Assembly (NCBI RefSeq): GCF_946479755.1
Contig: NZ_CAMLHC010000051.1
Location: forward strand, 1-40,272
Direction of reading: 5' to 3'
Source: an uncultured Chitinophaga sp.
GTDB taxonomy: Bacteria; Bacteroidota; Bacteroidia; Chitinophagales; Chitinophagaceae
Length of the DNA: 40,272 bases
Within the stretch, counting starts at the first letter, position 1. The number at the start of each line of letters is the position of its first letter. Of this stretch, positions 1-8,760 are shown one piece after another. A program made the position numbers and the translations under genes. A model generated the notes under the pieces. It did not search any database. It was not told the origin of the DNA and was given only the letters and a program-made list of their open reading frames with translations.

Positions 1-86
1 CCAGTCCCTCGCCGCCAGTCCCTCGCCGCCAGTCCCTCGCCGCCAGTCCCTCGCCACCAGCCCCCGCCACCAGCCCTCACACAGAC
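1..86. repeat. 14-bp minisatellite, cut by the window edge
   Basis: Four head-to-tail copies of a 14-bp unit (CCAGTCCCTCGCCG, the fourth ending in A) fill positions 1-56. They decay into two or three shorter copies beginning CCAGCCC up to about 86. The array starts before the window, so the true copy number is unknown. A 14-bp period is not a multiple of three, so this is unlikely to be coding; it looks like an intergenic variable-number repeat. Confidence 0.85.
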
Positions 87-90
87 TTCT

Positions 91-144
91 GCATCCTATC
101 TTCCCCTAAAAAATCTCGCATTCCTATCTTTCCCTAAAAATTTT
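91..144. repeat. Imperfect direct repeat, about 24 bp, two copies
   Basis: Two near-identical blocks, roughly 91-114 and 118-141, both read GCAT(T)CCTATCTT(C/T)CCCTAAAAA and are separated by about 3 bp. They lie between the minisatellite and the AT-rich efflux promoter. Function is unknown; they may be another decayed tandem repeat. Confidence 0.55.
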
Positions 145-270
145 GTGTCACTAATACAATATTCTCTCATTTTATCAACCTCTTCCTGCCAGACCTTAAA
201 ATCTCCTTAAAATTATTTTATAAACTTATAATTATCAGATAATTAAAATTTATAAAAATAAAAATTTAAA

Positions 271-314
271 TAAACGTTTAAATAAACGATTGTTTAAATT
301 AAACGTTTGTTTAA
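271..314. promoter_or_regulatory. Cluster of TAAAC/GTTTA inverted repeats, putative TetR-family operators
   Basis: Three inverted repeats with identical TAAAC and GTTTA arms lie side by side: 271-280 (no spacer), 283-296 (spacer GATT) and 300-313 (spacer GTTT; arms extend to TTAAAC/GTTTAA at 299-314). The second and third are 17 bp apart centre to centre. They cover the predicted -33 and -7 elements of the promoter ahead of the TetR-family gene, which is what an autorepressor operator should look like. The repeats are seen directly; binding by the neighbouring regulator is inferred. Confidence 0.75.
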
Positions 315-319
315 CTTTG
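289..319 (+). promoter_or_regulatory. Bacteroidota-type promoter of the efflux operon
   Basis: A -33-like ATTG (289-292), 19 bp of spacer and a perfect TAnnTTTG -7 box (TAACTTTG, 312-319) match the Bacteroidota primary sigma consensus. Transcription would begin near 326, giving a leader of about 20 nt before the ATG at 346. The promoter overlaps the operator-like repeats at 283-313. Confidence 0.7.
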
Positions 320-345
320 CTTCGTCAAAAATCAACAAAGGGAAC

Positions 346-978
346 ATGGAAGACTATAACGATAAGCAACTTTCAATCATTACGGTGGCGGAGCGGTTGT
401 TTGCAGAAAAAGGTTTTCATGGCACATCCGTAAGGGATATTGCACAGGAAGCAGACGTGAACATAGCCATGATATCCTACTACTTCGGGTCCAAGGATAA
501 ACTGCTGGAAGCAGTTTTCAGACTGCGTATGAATGCATCCCGCGCGTTCATCAATGAACTGGTGCAGAACGATACCATGGCCCCGCTCGAGAAAATATAC
601 TCCCTGATCGACAGGTTTATCAATAAAATGCTGAACGAACAGAACTTTCAATGCATTATGAGCAGGGAACAGCTCAACAAAGAGCAAAGCCCTATCAGAG
701 ACCTGATCTGGCAGTTGAAAGGTGAGATGCTCGGACTGATGCGCCCCATCGTGACCAACGCCCAGGACGCCGGTATCTTCGCCACAGACGTAGACGTGGA
801 AATGCTGATGACAACACTGTTCGGGACCATCCACCAAACTATCCCGGCCCAACATCTGCTAAGGGCGAACACAGCCTACGCACACATGAACGACCAGGAA
901 TTCAAGGAGTACCTCAGGCTCCGACTGAGCAACCATTTGAAAAAATTGTTTAAAGCAATATTAACACATGAATTCTAG
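346..978 (+). CDS. TetR/AcrR-family transcriptional repressor of the efflux operon
   Basis: A 210-residue protein with a typical TetR N-terminal helix-turn-helix: an AERLFAEKGFHGTSVRDIA stretch followed by ISYYFGSKDKLLEAV, the recognition helix and the conserved Y-F-x-S-K-x-x-L motif. The helical C-terminal half would bind a ligand and dimerise. I chose the ATG at 346 because it follows AAAGGGAAC; a TTG 39 bp upstream also keeps the frame open but lies inside the promoter. The stop overlaps the start of the TolC-like gene by 11 bp, so the two are translationally coupled. As first gene of an efflux operon behind an operator-laden promoter, it is most likely a drug-responsive autorepressor. The inducer is unknown. 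Confidence 0.9.
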   Translation: MEDYNDKQLSIITVAERLFAEKGFHGTSVRDIAQEADVNIAMISYYFGSKDKLLEAVFRLRMNASRAFINELVQNDTMAPLEKIYSLIDRFINKMLNEQNFQCIMSREQLNKEQSPIRDLIWQLKGEMLGLMRPIVTNAQDAGIFATDVDVEMLMTTLFGTIHQTIPAQHLLRANTAYAHMNDQEFKEYLRLRLSNHLKKLFKAILTHEF

Positions 979-2323
979 AAGCATATACAAACGTTTATAT
1001 GCGCTTGCATCCGGAATCGTGCTGACGCTGGTTTTTCAGGCAGCATCCGCACAACAAAGCGTAAAACCGCTTTCGTTAAATGAAGCCATATCGCTGAGTC
1101 TACAAAACAGCAAACAACTGAAGGCCAGCCAGGCCCGCATCGAAGAAGCCAATGCCAACGTAAAAACAGCCAATGAAAAACAGCTGCCCGACGTAAGCAT
1201 CTCCGGCTCTTACCTGCGACTGACGCAGCCTAACCTCGATCTGAAAATCGGAAAAGGGGACAGCAACCCCGGCGGCACACCCTCCGAATCTCCGAAAGTA
1301 AATCAGGCCGCCTACGGAATGGCCAACGTGTCCATCCCCGTATTCGCCGGCATGATGATACAGAGCGGCAAAGAAGCAGCCCGCTACCTCGCCCAGGCAG
1401 CCAGACTGGACGCCGACAAAAACCGCGATGATGTGATACAGAACACGGTCGGCGCCTACAGCAACCTCTACAAAGCCACCCAGGCGGTGAAACTGATGGA
1501 GGAGAACCTGAAACAGTCCACCCAGCGCGTAAAAGACTTCTCCAACCTGGAAAAGAACGGCCTGCTGGCACGCAACGACCTCTTAAAGGCAGAACTGCAA
1601 AAATCCAACTATGAACTGTCCCTCATGGACGCGCAGAACAGCCTGAAAGTAGCTACCCTCAACATGAACATCATGCTGGGCCTGCCGGACAACACACAGT
1701 TGCAACTGGATACCACCGTCTTTGTCACTGACAAAACAGACGGCAGAGGCGTAGCGGAATTCGAACAGCTGGCCTACCAGAACCGTAAAGATGCTGCCTC
1801 CCTCGGCGCAAAAGAGAAAGCCGCTTTCGCCAACGTAAAAGGCGTGAAAGGGGAATATTATCCCTCCCTCGCCCTCACCGGCGGTTATGTGGCGGCCTAC
1901 ATTCCCAACGTTGTGACCGTTACCAACGCGATAACAGCCGGCGTGGGACTGAAATACAGCCTCTCCTCCCTCTGGAAGACAGGTAGTAAGGTAGCCAGCG
2001 CAAAGGCGCAGCTCGCAGAACTGCAGGCCAACGAAGCACAGCTGACAGACGCCATCCACCTCGATGTGGTGCAGTCTTACGAAAACTACCTCCTGAGCAG
2101 GAAAAAAATGGACACTTATATCAAAGCCATAGAACAATCAGAAGAGAACTACCGCATAACGAAGAACAAGCACGATAACAATCTCGCTACCACCACCGAC
2201 CTGCTGGATGCGGACGTGGCCAACCTCCAGTCCCATCTGAACTACACCTTCGCAAGGGCAGACGCACTGGTGGCCTACAACAAATTGTTACAGGCATCGG
2301 GTATACTCGACAACAACAAATAA
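968..2323 (+). CDS. TolC-like outer-membrane efflux protein
   Basis: A 451-residue outer membrane factor. It starts with a signal peptide (basic n-region, hydrophobic core to about residue 28, ending ASAQ), followed by two long alpha-helical repeats rich in Ala, Gln, Asn and Lys, the usual TolC/OEP pattern. The motif SLNEAISLSLQNSKQLKAS near residue 37 is the classic start of such proteins. Length fits the family (about 420-480). It would form the trimeric outer-membrane and periplasmic channel for the adaptor and MFS pump encoded just downstream, giving a tripartite pump. The start overlaps the regulator gene by 11 bp and the next gene begins 25 bp after the stop. Confidence 0.9.
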   Translation: MNSRSIYKRLYALASGIVLTLVFQAASAQQSVKPLSLNEAISLSLQNSKQLKASQARIEEANANVKTANEKQLPDVSISGSYLRLTQPNLDLKIGKGDSNPGGTPSESPKVNQAAYGMANVSIPVFAGMMIQSGKEAARYLAQAARLDADKNRDDVIQNTVGAYSNLYKATQAVKLMEENLKQSTQRVKDFSNLEKNGLLARNDLLKAELQKSNYELSLMDAQNSLKVATLNMNIMLGLPDNTQLQLDTTVFVTDKTDGRGVAEFEQLAYQNRKDAASLGAKEKAAFANVKGVKGEYYPSLALTGGYVAAYIPNVVTVTNAITAGVGLKYSLSSLWKTGSKVASAKAQLAELQANEAQLTDAIHLDVVQSYENYLLSRKKMDTYIKAIEQSEENYRITKNKHDNNLATTTDLLDADVANLQSHLNYTFARADALVAYNKLLQASGILDNNK

Positions 2324-2348
2324 CAACAAACCAATAAACTACAAAGCT

Positions 2349-3476
2349 GTGGAAACGCAAACAAAAGCTACTAATAATACATCTACCATGCAGGAAACAT
2401 CCGCGCCTAAAAAGCGCAGCAAAGGGTTCGTGATCGTACTGGCCGCTCTGGTACTGGGTGGCGGCGCGTTCGGTATCTCTAAATACATCCATAGTCTGCA
2501 CCATGAAGAAACAGACAACGCGCAGATCGACGCTAATGTAAGCCCCGTTATTCCAAGAGTATCAGGTTTCGTGAAAGAAGTGAGAGTAAAAGATAACCAA
2601 CACGTGAAAAAAGGAGACACCCTCGTGATCCTCGACGACCGTGACCTGGCGATCAGAGTACAACAGGCTGAAAATGCCCTGAACACCGCAAAAGCAAACC
2701 TGGGGGCTGCCGAAGCTACCACCAGCGCTGCGGAGACAGGCATCAGCACCGCACAGGCAAACGTAAGCACCATCGACGCCCAGATAGAAGCCGCTAAGGT
2801 AAACATCTGGAGAGCTAACCAGGACTATGAACGTTACGCTAACCTGATCAAAGATCACTCCATCACCCAGCAACAATACGAACAGGCGCTGGCTGCCAAA
2901 CAAACAGCCGAACGCCAGCTCGACGTACTGGTAAGACAGAAAGCTGCGGCTGCCCGCCAGACTTCTGTAGTGACCTCCCAGAGCAGCGCTACCGCTAAAC
3001 AGATCAACCTGGCCAACGCTGCCATCAAACAACGCGAAACCGATGTGGACGATGCTAAACTGAATCAGTCCTACACCGTCATCACCGCTCCGGAAGATGG
3101 CGTGCTGTCAAAAATATATGTGCAGCCCGGTCAATATATCACCGCAGGCCAGTCCCTCTTCAGCGTAGTAATGGACACCGCCCCCTGGGTAGTGGCCAAC
3201 TTCAAAGAAACACAGCTGGAAAAAATGAAGCTCGGCCAGAAAGTAACGGTTCATATCGATGCTTTCCCCGGCACACCGCTGGAAGCCAAACTGACTTCCT
3301 TCTCACCGGCCACCGGCGCTAAATTTGCCCTGCTGCCCCCGGACAACGCTTCCGGTAACTTCGTAAAAGTAGTACAACGTCTCCCTGTGAAGATTGAATT
3401 CGACGACCCGTCCAACGAACTGATCAAAAGGTTACGCCCGGGTATGAACGTGCTGGTAGACGTGCATCTCAACTAA
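2349..3476 (+). CDS. HlyD/EmrA-family periplasmic adaptor (membrane fusion protein)
   Basis: About 375 residues: a short cytoplasmic tail, one membrane helix (about residues 26-44), then a biotinyl-lipoyl-like half (VSPVIPRVSGFVKEVRVKDN with KKGDTLVILDDRDL), a long coiled-coil hairpin of Ala/Gln/Lys-rich helices (about 90-215), the second lipoyl half (TVITAPEDGVLSKIYVQPGQ) and a beta-barrel domain. This is the EmrA layout, which couples an MFS pump to an outer-membrane channel. The annotated start is GTG at 2349; an in-frame ATG at 2388 would remove 13 polar residues and is equally possible. Neither has a clear ribosome-binding site, as is common in this phylum. Confidence 0.9.
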   Translation: METQTKATNNTSTMQETSAPKKRSKGFVIVLAALVLGGGAFGISKYIHSLHHEETDNAQIDANVSPVIPRVSGFVKEVRVKDNQHVKKGDTLVILDDRDLAIRVQQAENALNTAKANLGAAEATTSAAETGISTAQANVSTIDAQIEAAKVNIWRANQDYERYANLIKDHSITQQQYEQALAAKQTAERQLDVLVRQKAAAARQTSVVTSQSSATAKQINLANAAIKQRETDVDDAKLNQSYTVITAPEDGVLSKIYVQPGQYITAGQSLFSVVMDTAPWVVANFKETQLEKMKLGQKVTVHIDAFPGTPLEAKLTSFSPATGAKFALLPPDNASGNFVKVVQRLPVKIEFDDPSNELIKRLRPGMNVLVDVHLN

Positions 3477-3637
3477 TCATACATGAATGCATCCTGACCA
3501 GGGGTTAATAGTTAAACCGGTTTAAATTATTTATTAGGCGGAAACCATTAGCTTCATTACAGGACCTCAAGACAGGAAACCACCGGCTTGATTATTAATT
3601 CCTGGTCACCCTGCATTCATTCAAAATAAATCGCTGC
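3477..3637. promoter_or_regulatory. Intra-operon gap with TTAAAC-CG-GTTTAA palindrome
   Basis: A 161-bp gap, unusually long inside this operon. At 3512-3525 it holds a perfect 14-bp palindrome, TTAAACCGGTTTAA. Its TTAAAC/GTTTAA arms are the same as those of the promoter-proximal repeat at 299-314, with a 2-bp instead of a 4-bp spacer. It may be a secondary operator or attenuation site controlling pump-gene expression. I found no clear TAnnTTTG box here. Confidence 0.5.
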
Positions 3638-5215
3638 ATGCAACAAGAATCATTGGTAGAATACGGCTCACGCAGGGTGATCATCACGATCACCGCTATC
3701 TTCTGCGCGCTGCTGGAAATCGTGGATACCACTATCGTGAATGTGGCATTGAACGACATGCGCGGTAACATGGGCGCCACGCTCAGTGAAATCGGTTGGG
3801 TGATCACCGCTTACGCTATCGGTAACGTAATCGTTGTACCGATGACCAGCTGGTTGTCCCAACAGTTCGGCCGCCGTAACTATTTCGCTGCCTCTATCAT
3901 CATATTCACCATTTCCTCCTTCCTCTGCGGTAACGCTACCGCCATGTGGGAGCTGATACTCTTCCGCTTCATACAGGGCATCGGAGGTGGTGCACTGCTG
4001 GTAACATCACAAACCATCATTACGGAAAGCTACCCCCCGGAAAAAAGAGGCGTCGCCCAGGCTATCTATGGCCTCGGGGTGATCATCGGCCCCACACTGG
4101 GCCCTCCGTTGGGTGGTTATATCACCGATAACTATTCCTGGCCTTACATCTTCTACATCAACATCCCTATCGGCGTCATCGCTACCCTGCTGACACTGCA
4201 GTTCGTACGCAGCCCGAAATATGCTGAGAAGAAAGCCATTAATGAAATCGACTTCCTGGGTATCATCTTACTCGCCATCACCGTAGGCTGTCTCCAGTTC
4301 GTACTGGAACGCGGCCAGGAAGATGACTGGTTCAACGATCCTACCATCACGCTGTTCACGGTAATGAGCGCACTGGGACTGTTCTTCTTCATCTGGCGCG
4401 AGCTGACGTACAAGAACCCCATCGTGGAACTGAGGGTATTGAAAAACGGTAACCTGCGGGTGGGAACGATACTTTCGTTTATACTGGGCTTCGGTCTCTA
4501 CGGCTCTACCTTCATCATTCCGCTGTACACACAGAGTACGCTGGGATGGACTGCCACGCAGTCCGGTATGCTGATGATCCCCGCCGCCCTTACCACCGCC
4601 TTTATGATGCCGATCATCGGTAAACTGCTGGAGAAAGGCGTGCCGCAACAATACCTGGTGGCATTGGGCATGTTACTGTTCTTTGTCTATAGCCTGTGGG
4701 GATATATGATCATCACACCTGCCGATACCGGCTCTGATGCGTTCTTCTGGATGCTGATCGTCCGTGGGGTAGGTATGGGGCTGCTCTTTATCCCGATCAC
4801 CACACTGGCGCTGTCGTCGCTGAAAGGACAACAGATTGGTCAGGGTGCGGCCTTCACCGGTATGATGCGCCAGCTCGGCGGTTCCTTCGGTGTGGCATTG
4901 ATCACCACCTTTATGGCCCGCCAGAACATGGTACACCGTAACGACCTGGTGTCTAAACTGGATACCAACGATCCGGATGTTATCAACCGCGTCAACAGCC
5001 TCGCACACGGCTTCGCCGCCAAAGGCATGGACGCCGGTACCGCCGTCAGAAGCGGATACAAAGTATTGGACTACAGCATTACCAAGCAGGCTGCTGTGAT
5101 GTCTTATATGGACGTGTTCCTGTACCTCGGGCTCATGTTCCTCATCTGTATCCCGTTTGTACTGATGGTAAGAGCTAAGAAAGCTGCAAAACTGGACCCC
5201 TCTGCTATGCACTAG
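3638..5215 (+). CDS. EmrB/QacA-family drug:H+ antiporter (MFS, DHA2, 14 helices)
   Basis: A 525-residue integral membrane protein of DHA2 length. The first helix contains ALLEIVDTTIVNVALNDM (the D-T-T-I-V-N-V-A-L motif typical of 14-helix drug exporters), followed by WVITAYAIGNVIVVP and the motif-A region SQQFGRRNYF. Motif C, GLGVIIGPTLGPPLGGYI, is seen near residues 150-165 and marks antiporters. It would pump hydrophobic or cationic drugs through the EmrA-like adaptor and TolC-like channel using the proton gradient. It is the last gene of the operon; a strong hairpin terminator follows about 70 bp later. Confidence 0.92.
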   Translation: MQQESLVEYGSRRVIITITAIFCALLEIVDTTIVNVALNDMRGNMGATLSEIGWVITAYAIGNVIVVPMTSWLSQQFGRRNYFAASIIIFTISSFLCGNATAMWELILFRFIQGIGGGALLVTSQTIITESYPPEKRGVAQAIYGLGVIIGPTLGPPLGGYITDNYSWPYIFYINIPIGVIATLLTLQFVRSPKYAEKKAINEIDFLGIILLAITVGCLQFVLERGQEDDWFNDPTITLFTVMSALGLFFFIWRELTYKNPIVELRVLKNGNLRVGTILSFILGFGLYGSTFIIPLYTQSTLGWTATQSGMLMIPAALTTAFMMPIIGKLLEKGVPQQYLVALGMLLFFVYSLWGYMIITPADTGSDAFFWMLIVRGVGMGLLFIPITTLALSSLKGQQIGQGAAFTGMMRQLGGSFGVALITTFMARQNMVHRNDLVSKLDTNDPDVINRVNSLAHGFAAKGMDAGTAVRSGYKVLDYSITKQAAVMSYMDVFLYLGLMFLICIPFVLMVRAKKAAKLDPSAMH

Positions 5216-5282
5216 TGGTCTCGTTTTTCGACATAAAAATATTGTTGCAATAACAGTGTAACAGTTGTAGGTTTAGGTAAAT

Positions 5283-5316
5283 AAGCCCCGATATTCATCG
5301 GGGCTTTATCTTTTTT
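5283..5316 (+). terminator. Rho-independent terminator of the efflux operon
   Basis: A perfect 10-bp stem, AAGCCCCGAT (5283-5292) with ATCGGGGCTT (5297-5306), 4-nt loop ATTC, followed by TATCTTTTTT. The T-tract is only on the plus side, so it mainly ends the efflux operon. Confidence 0.85.
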
Positions 5317-5351
5317 ACAACGGTAACGGTTATATCAAACATGGCGGAATG

Positions 5352-8213
5352 TCAAAATTTCATCGCAATTTTTGTAAAGACACGCATGCCGTTAAAACCC
5401 ATCTGTACCGCATCCCAGGGGCCGCCGGTTTCGCCGTCATAGGCCGATAGTTTAGCGCCGGGCACATAACCTAAATCGGGATGTACATTAAAGATATTGT
5501 CTGCGCCCAGAAACCAGGTGAACCGAGGTGAAAAGCGATAGCTGGCATAAAGGTCAGTGACGGCTTTGCCGTTGTAGTTGAATTGTTCGGGCACGAGTGT
5601 GCCGTCTTTGTCCAGTGCTACGAGGGGACTGATACCAGTGCCTGCCAAGTTGGGATCGCCGGGCAGACCGGTACCTTCTTTGGCAGGATCGCCGGCGAAG
5701 CCGTAGCCGAGTAATACGATTTTACCGAAGTAGGTAACGCGGGCGCCTACACTGACTTTTTTGATACCGTATTCTATGTTGAAATTGAGTTTCGCCGGTG
5801 GAGCGGAAGCCAGTACAAAATGTTGTTCCCTTTCGCTGAAAAATTCACCCCGGTGGAGATAGCTGTCATTCAGCTTATCAGGCACATTGATATTGTCGAT
5901 GTTCATGTGTTGCACATTGCCGGTAAACAGTACCCTGAGACGGTGATCCTTTTTTAGCCATTTTTTATTGTAGTCGACCACCAGGTCGAGGCCGTAATTG
6001 GTGGTGTTCACGGCGTTGGCAAAGAACTGCGCATTGTCAATATGCAGGGCTTTCAGTGCATCCTGGAATTCCTTGTCAAGCGTGGCGTCGCTGGCGTTGA
6101 ACTGGCCGGAGAGCACGATACGGTCCTTTACTTTTACGACGTAGCCGTCGAGGGTGACGGTGAGCGTTTCCATAGGCTTCAGCGAAAAGCCCAGGCTGGC
6201 GTTCAGGGATTTTTCCTGCTTCAGCTCTGGGATACCGGCTGCTTTGGTGATAGGGCTGCTGTTGGGCGCGATTTTCACTTCGGTGATGCGGCCGCCCTGC
6301 ACGTTGGTGAATTGTGAGCTGTAATTGATCTGTTGCAGGGAAGGGGCGCGGTAACCGGTACTGATGGAACCACGGATATTAAATCCGCGTGCTGCATTAA
6401 AGCGTGCTGCCAGTTTGTAGTTGCTGGTAAATCCGAAGTCGTTGTAGTTCTCCAGTCTTACGGCGCCGCCGAGCAGGAATCGTTCTGTGATGTCCCATTC
6501 TGCATCCACGAAAGCGGCGATATTGGAGCGGTCTGCTTTAACTACATCGGTAGGACGATAGCCGGGAAAACCCTGGGCGCCGGTGGCTTTGTTGAAAGTT
6601 GGATCGTAGTTGGTGTACGAAGCTTCTTCGCCGGCATATATGCGGTACTGTTCGTAGCGGTATTCTCCGCCGATGGCGAGGTTCAGGTCGTGGTCCAGGT
6701 GTTTGGAGAAGGTAAGGTTGGCGGTGTTCTGCAGGAAGGAGAAGCCTCCATCTTCAAAATGGGTGGGCGTGTTGCTGCCGAGTGAGGCATTAAATGTTTT
6801 ATCACCGAAGAAACGGAAGGTATTTTTGCCGACAGTGTTGCTGAAGTCCCACTCCCAGTCGCTGTCGGTAGCGCCCTTTACGCCGGTTGTCAGCGACAGG
6901 TCCTGTATGTGTGTTTGTATGTGTGGATTAAAAATAGTGTCGGCGGCACCGCCGGGCGTGGGAATACTCTCCATGATGCCAGGATAAAACAGCAGGCTGC
7001 CGCCGGGGCCGGTAGGGAACCGGTCGGTATGGCCGCTGGAAAGGGGATTAAATCCATGAAATGTCCTCGTATAGGCGTAGGCGTCAGATGCCTTATAATT
7101 ATAGCCGCCAAAGGTGTAAAAAGTACTCTCGCCCTGATCAAACGGAAGTTTAAGGTTGAACATACCCCCGCCTGAGGTTACGGAACCGTCGCCATGGGCG
7201 CGGCGACCGGTGTTGATGGGCAGACCGTTGGCATTGTTGAGATTGGTATCCAATACCTGGCGGAAGGTTTTGCCCTGCTTCAGGAAATTACCGGAGACGG
7301 TAAGAGATCCGCCGTATTCACCGATGGGTACACCGTAGGTGATGCCCAGGGTGGCGGTATTGCCATCCAGTGCGCGACCGGTGGAGTACTGACGCAGGTC
7401 ACGTTTGAACCAGGTGTTGTATGCAGGATCGTAATAGGCGGCATAGCCGGCATCTACCGTCAGTTGTTTGACAGTTGATGTTTTCAGGACGATGTTAATA
7501 ACACCGGCGATCGCATCGGAGCCATATTGGGCGGAAGCGCCGTCCCGCAGTATTTCCACGCGGTCAATGGCTGATGCGGGAATGGCGTTAAGATCGGTGC
7601 CGGAGTTACCGCGGCCGCGGGTACCGAATACAGACACGAAAGCCGTCTGATGCCGCCGTTTGCCGTTGACCAGTACCAGCGTCTGGTCTGGCCCCAGTCC
7701 GCGCAGGGTGGCCAGGTCTATCTGGTCGGCGCCATCGCTGCCGCTTTGTTTGTTGTAGTTGAAAGAAGGGGCGACGGCGTTGAGTAACGACGTCAGTTCC
7801 ATTTTGGCGCTGGGGAGCCCCGCCTGATTTACATTGATCACGTCTACAGGTACGGGTGTCTCTGTTTTGGCGCGACCGCCGGCGCGGGTACCGACTAATA
7901 CCACCTGTGCCAGTTCGGTAGTGGTGGGTGTCAACTGGATGTTAATTTCCGTACGTCCGTCAACGTTGGTTCTGACGGTATTAAAACCGATGGTGCTGAA
8001 CTCAATACTGCCGCCGGCGGGCGCGTCCAGCCGGTAGATACCGTCCTTGTTGGTAGTAGTGCCTTTGTTGGCAGATCTGATCGTTACAGTGACACCTTCC
8101 AGCGGCTGGCCGGTAGCAACATTGGTTACTTTGCCGGTAACAGGCAGATTTTGGCCGGAGGCATAGGTGCACAGCAGGATACCGGTTAGAAGAAACAGGT
8201 TTTTGAGGATCAT
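5352..8213 (-). CDS. TonB-dependent outer-membrane receptor
   Basis: A 953-residue protein with a signal peptide ending near residue 20 (ASGQ), a CarboxypepD_reg-like beta-sandwich (about 24-100: VTGKVTNVATGQPLEGVTV through GFNTVRTNVDG), a plug domain (about 115-250) containing LRGLGPDQTLVLVNGKRRH and VEILRDGASAQYGSDAIAGV, and a 22-strand-type barrel ending in Phe (RVFTKIAMKF), as outer-membrane barrels do. No SusD partner is adjacent, so this is more like an iron-complex or small-molecule receptor than a SusC glycan importer; the substrate cannot be read from sequence. It is the last of three minus-strand genes, 52 bp after the DUF962 gene. Confidence 0.93.
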   Translation of the reverse strand: MILKNLFLLTGILLCTYASGQNLPVTGKVTNVATGQPLEGVTVTIRSANKGTTTNKDGIYRLDAPAGGSIEFSTIGFNTVRTNVDGRTEINIQLTPTTTELAQVVLVGTRAGGRAKTETPVPVDVINVNQAGLPSAKMELTSLLNAVAPSFNYNKQSGSDGADQIDLATLRGLGPDQTLVLVNGKRRHQTAFVSVFGTRGRGNSGTDLNAIPASAIDRVEILRDGASAQYGSDAIAGVINIVLKTSTVKQLTVDAGYAAYYDPAYNTWFKRDLRQYSTGRALDGNTATLGITYGVPIGEYGGSLTVSGNFLKQGKTFRQVLDTNLNNANGLPINTGRRAHGDGSVTSGGGMFNLKLPFDQGESTFYTFGGYNYKASDAYAYTRTFHGFNPLSSGHTDRFPTGPGGSLLFYPGIMESIPTPGGAADTIFNPHIQTHIQDLSLTTGVKGATDSDWEWDFSNTVGKNTFRFFGDKTFNASLGSNTPTHFEDGGFSFLQNTANLTFSKHLDHDLNLAIGGEYRYEQYRIYAGEEASYTNYDPTFNKATGAQGFPGYRPTDVVKADRSNIAAFVDAEWDITERFLLGGAVRLENYNDFGFTSNYKLAARFNAARGFNIRGSISTGYRAPSLQQINYSSQFTNVQGGRITEVKIAPNSSPITKAAGIPELKQEKSLNASLGFSLKPMETLTVTLDGYVVKVKDRIVLSGQFNASDATLDKEFQDALKALHIDNAQFFANAVNTTNYGLDLVVDYNKKWLKKDHRLRVLFTGNVQHMNIDNINVPDKLNDSYLHRGEFFSEREQHFVLASAPPAKLNFNIEYGIKKVSVGARVTYFGKIVLLGYGFAGDPAKEGTGLPGDPNLAGTGISPLVALDKDGTLVPEQFNYNGKAVTDLYASYRFSPRFTWFLGADNIFNVHPDLGYVPGAKLSAYDGETGGPWDAVQMGFNGMRVFTKIAMKF

Positions 8214-8265
8214 ATGAGGGGCTTTTCTTTAATTTAAGAAAAAAATCCCATATAACCATTTTTTA

Positions 8266-8727
8266 TTATAGTTTGATGCCTGCCTTCCGGTAGATAAAAC
8301 TCATCAGCCATGCGGGACCGATCAGCAGAAATTGCAGGTCTTTAAAGAAGCTGGGCTTGGCACCTTCAATCTTATGACCGATAAACTGCCCGATCCAGGC
8401 CAGCACAAAGATAATGAGCGCTACCAGCCATACCGGGGAGCCGGTGATGGCGATCAGCCGCCAGAGCCACAGGCACACAATACCGATGATCGTCATGCCC
8501 ACCGCCAGCGAGGCTGACAGCCGCGCATAATAGATAATCAGCAACACCAGCGCTATCTGCGCTGCAGTAATCACAATGGTGGTGCCCGGCAACGGGATAC
8601 GGACCGCATATAAAAAGCCCACGATACTGAAGAAGATAGCCGGAACGCAAATCCAGTGAATGAGCTTGTTGGTCTCGTTGCGATGACTGGCGCCATAGTC
8701 ATCCAGCCATTGTTGGATCGTTTTCAT
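8266..8727 (-). CDS. DUF962 / Mpo1-like membrane protein
   Basis: A 153-residue protein of the DUF962 family, the bacterial relatives of yeast Mpo1 (YGL010w), an Fe(II)-dependent dioxygenase that shortens 2-hydroxy fatty acids. Visible family marks: an N-terminal WLDDYGASHRNETNKLIHW segment with His15 and His24, about four membrane helices, and the conserved QFIGHKIEGAKPSFFKDL block with a third His, followed by a last hydrophobic helix. Catalytic activity here is inferred from family. It starts 33 bp after the macroglobulin gene and ends 52 bp before the TonB receptor, so the three may be cotranscribed. Confidence 0.85.
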   Translation of the reverse strand: MKTIQQWLDDYGASHRNETNKLIHWICVPAIFFSIVGFLYAVRIPLPGTTIVITAAQIALVLLIIYYARLSASLAVGMTIIGIVCLWLWRLIAITGSPVWLVALIIFVLAWIGQFIGHKIEGAKPSFFKDLQFLLIGPAWLMSFIYRKAGIKL

Positions 8728-8760
8728 GGTGGAAGCAGTTTACTGTCTACTAAATATAAT

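Noticed and set aside
1..60. CRISPR array at the window start
   Set aside because: Units of 14 bp follow one another with no spacers; this is a tandem repeat.
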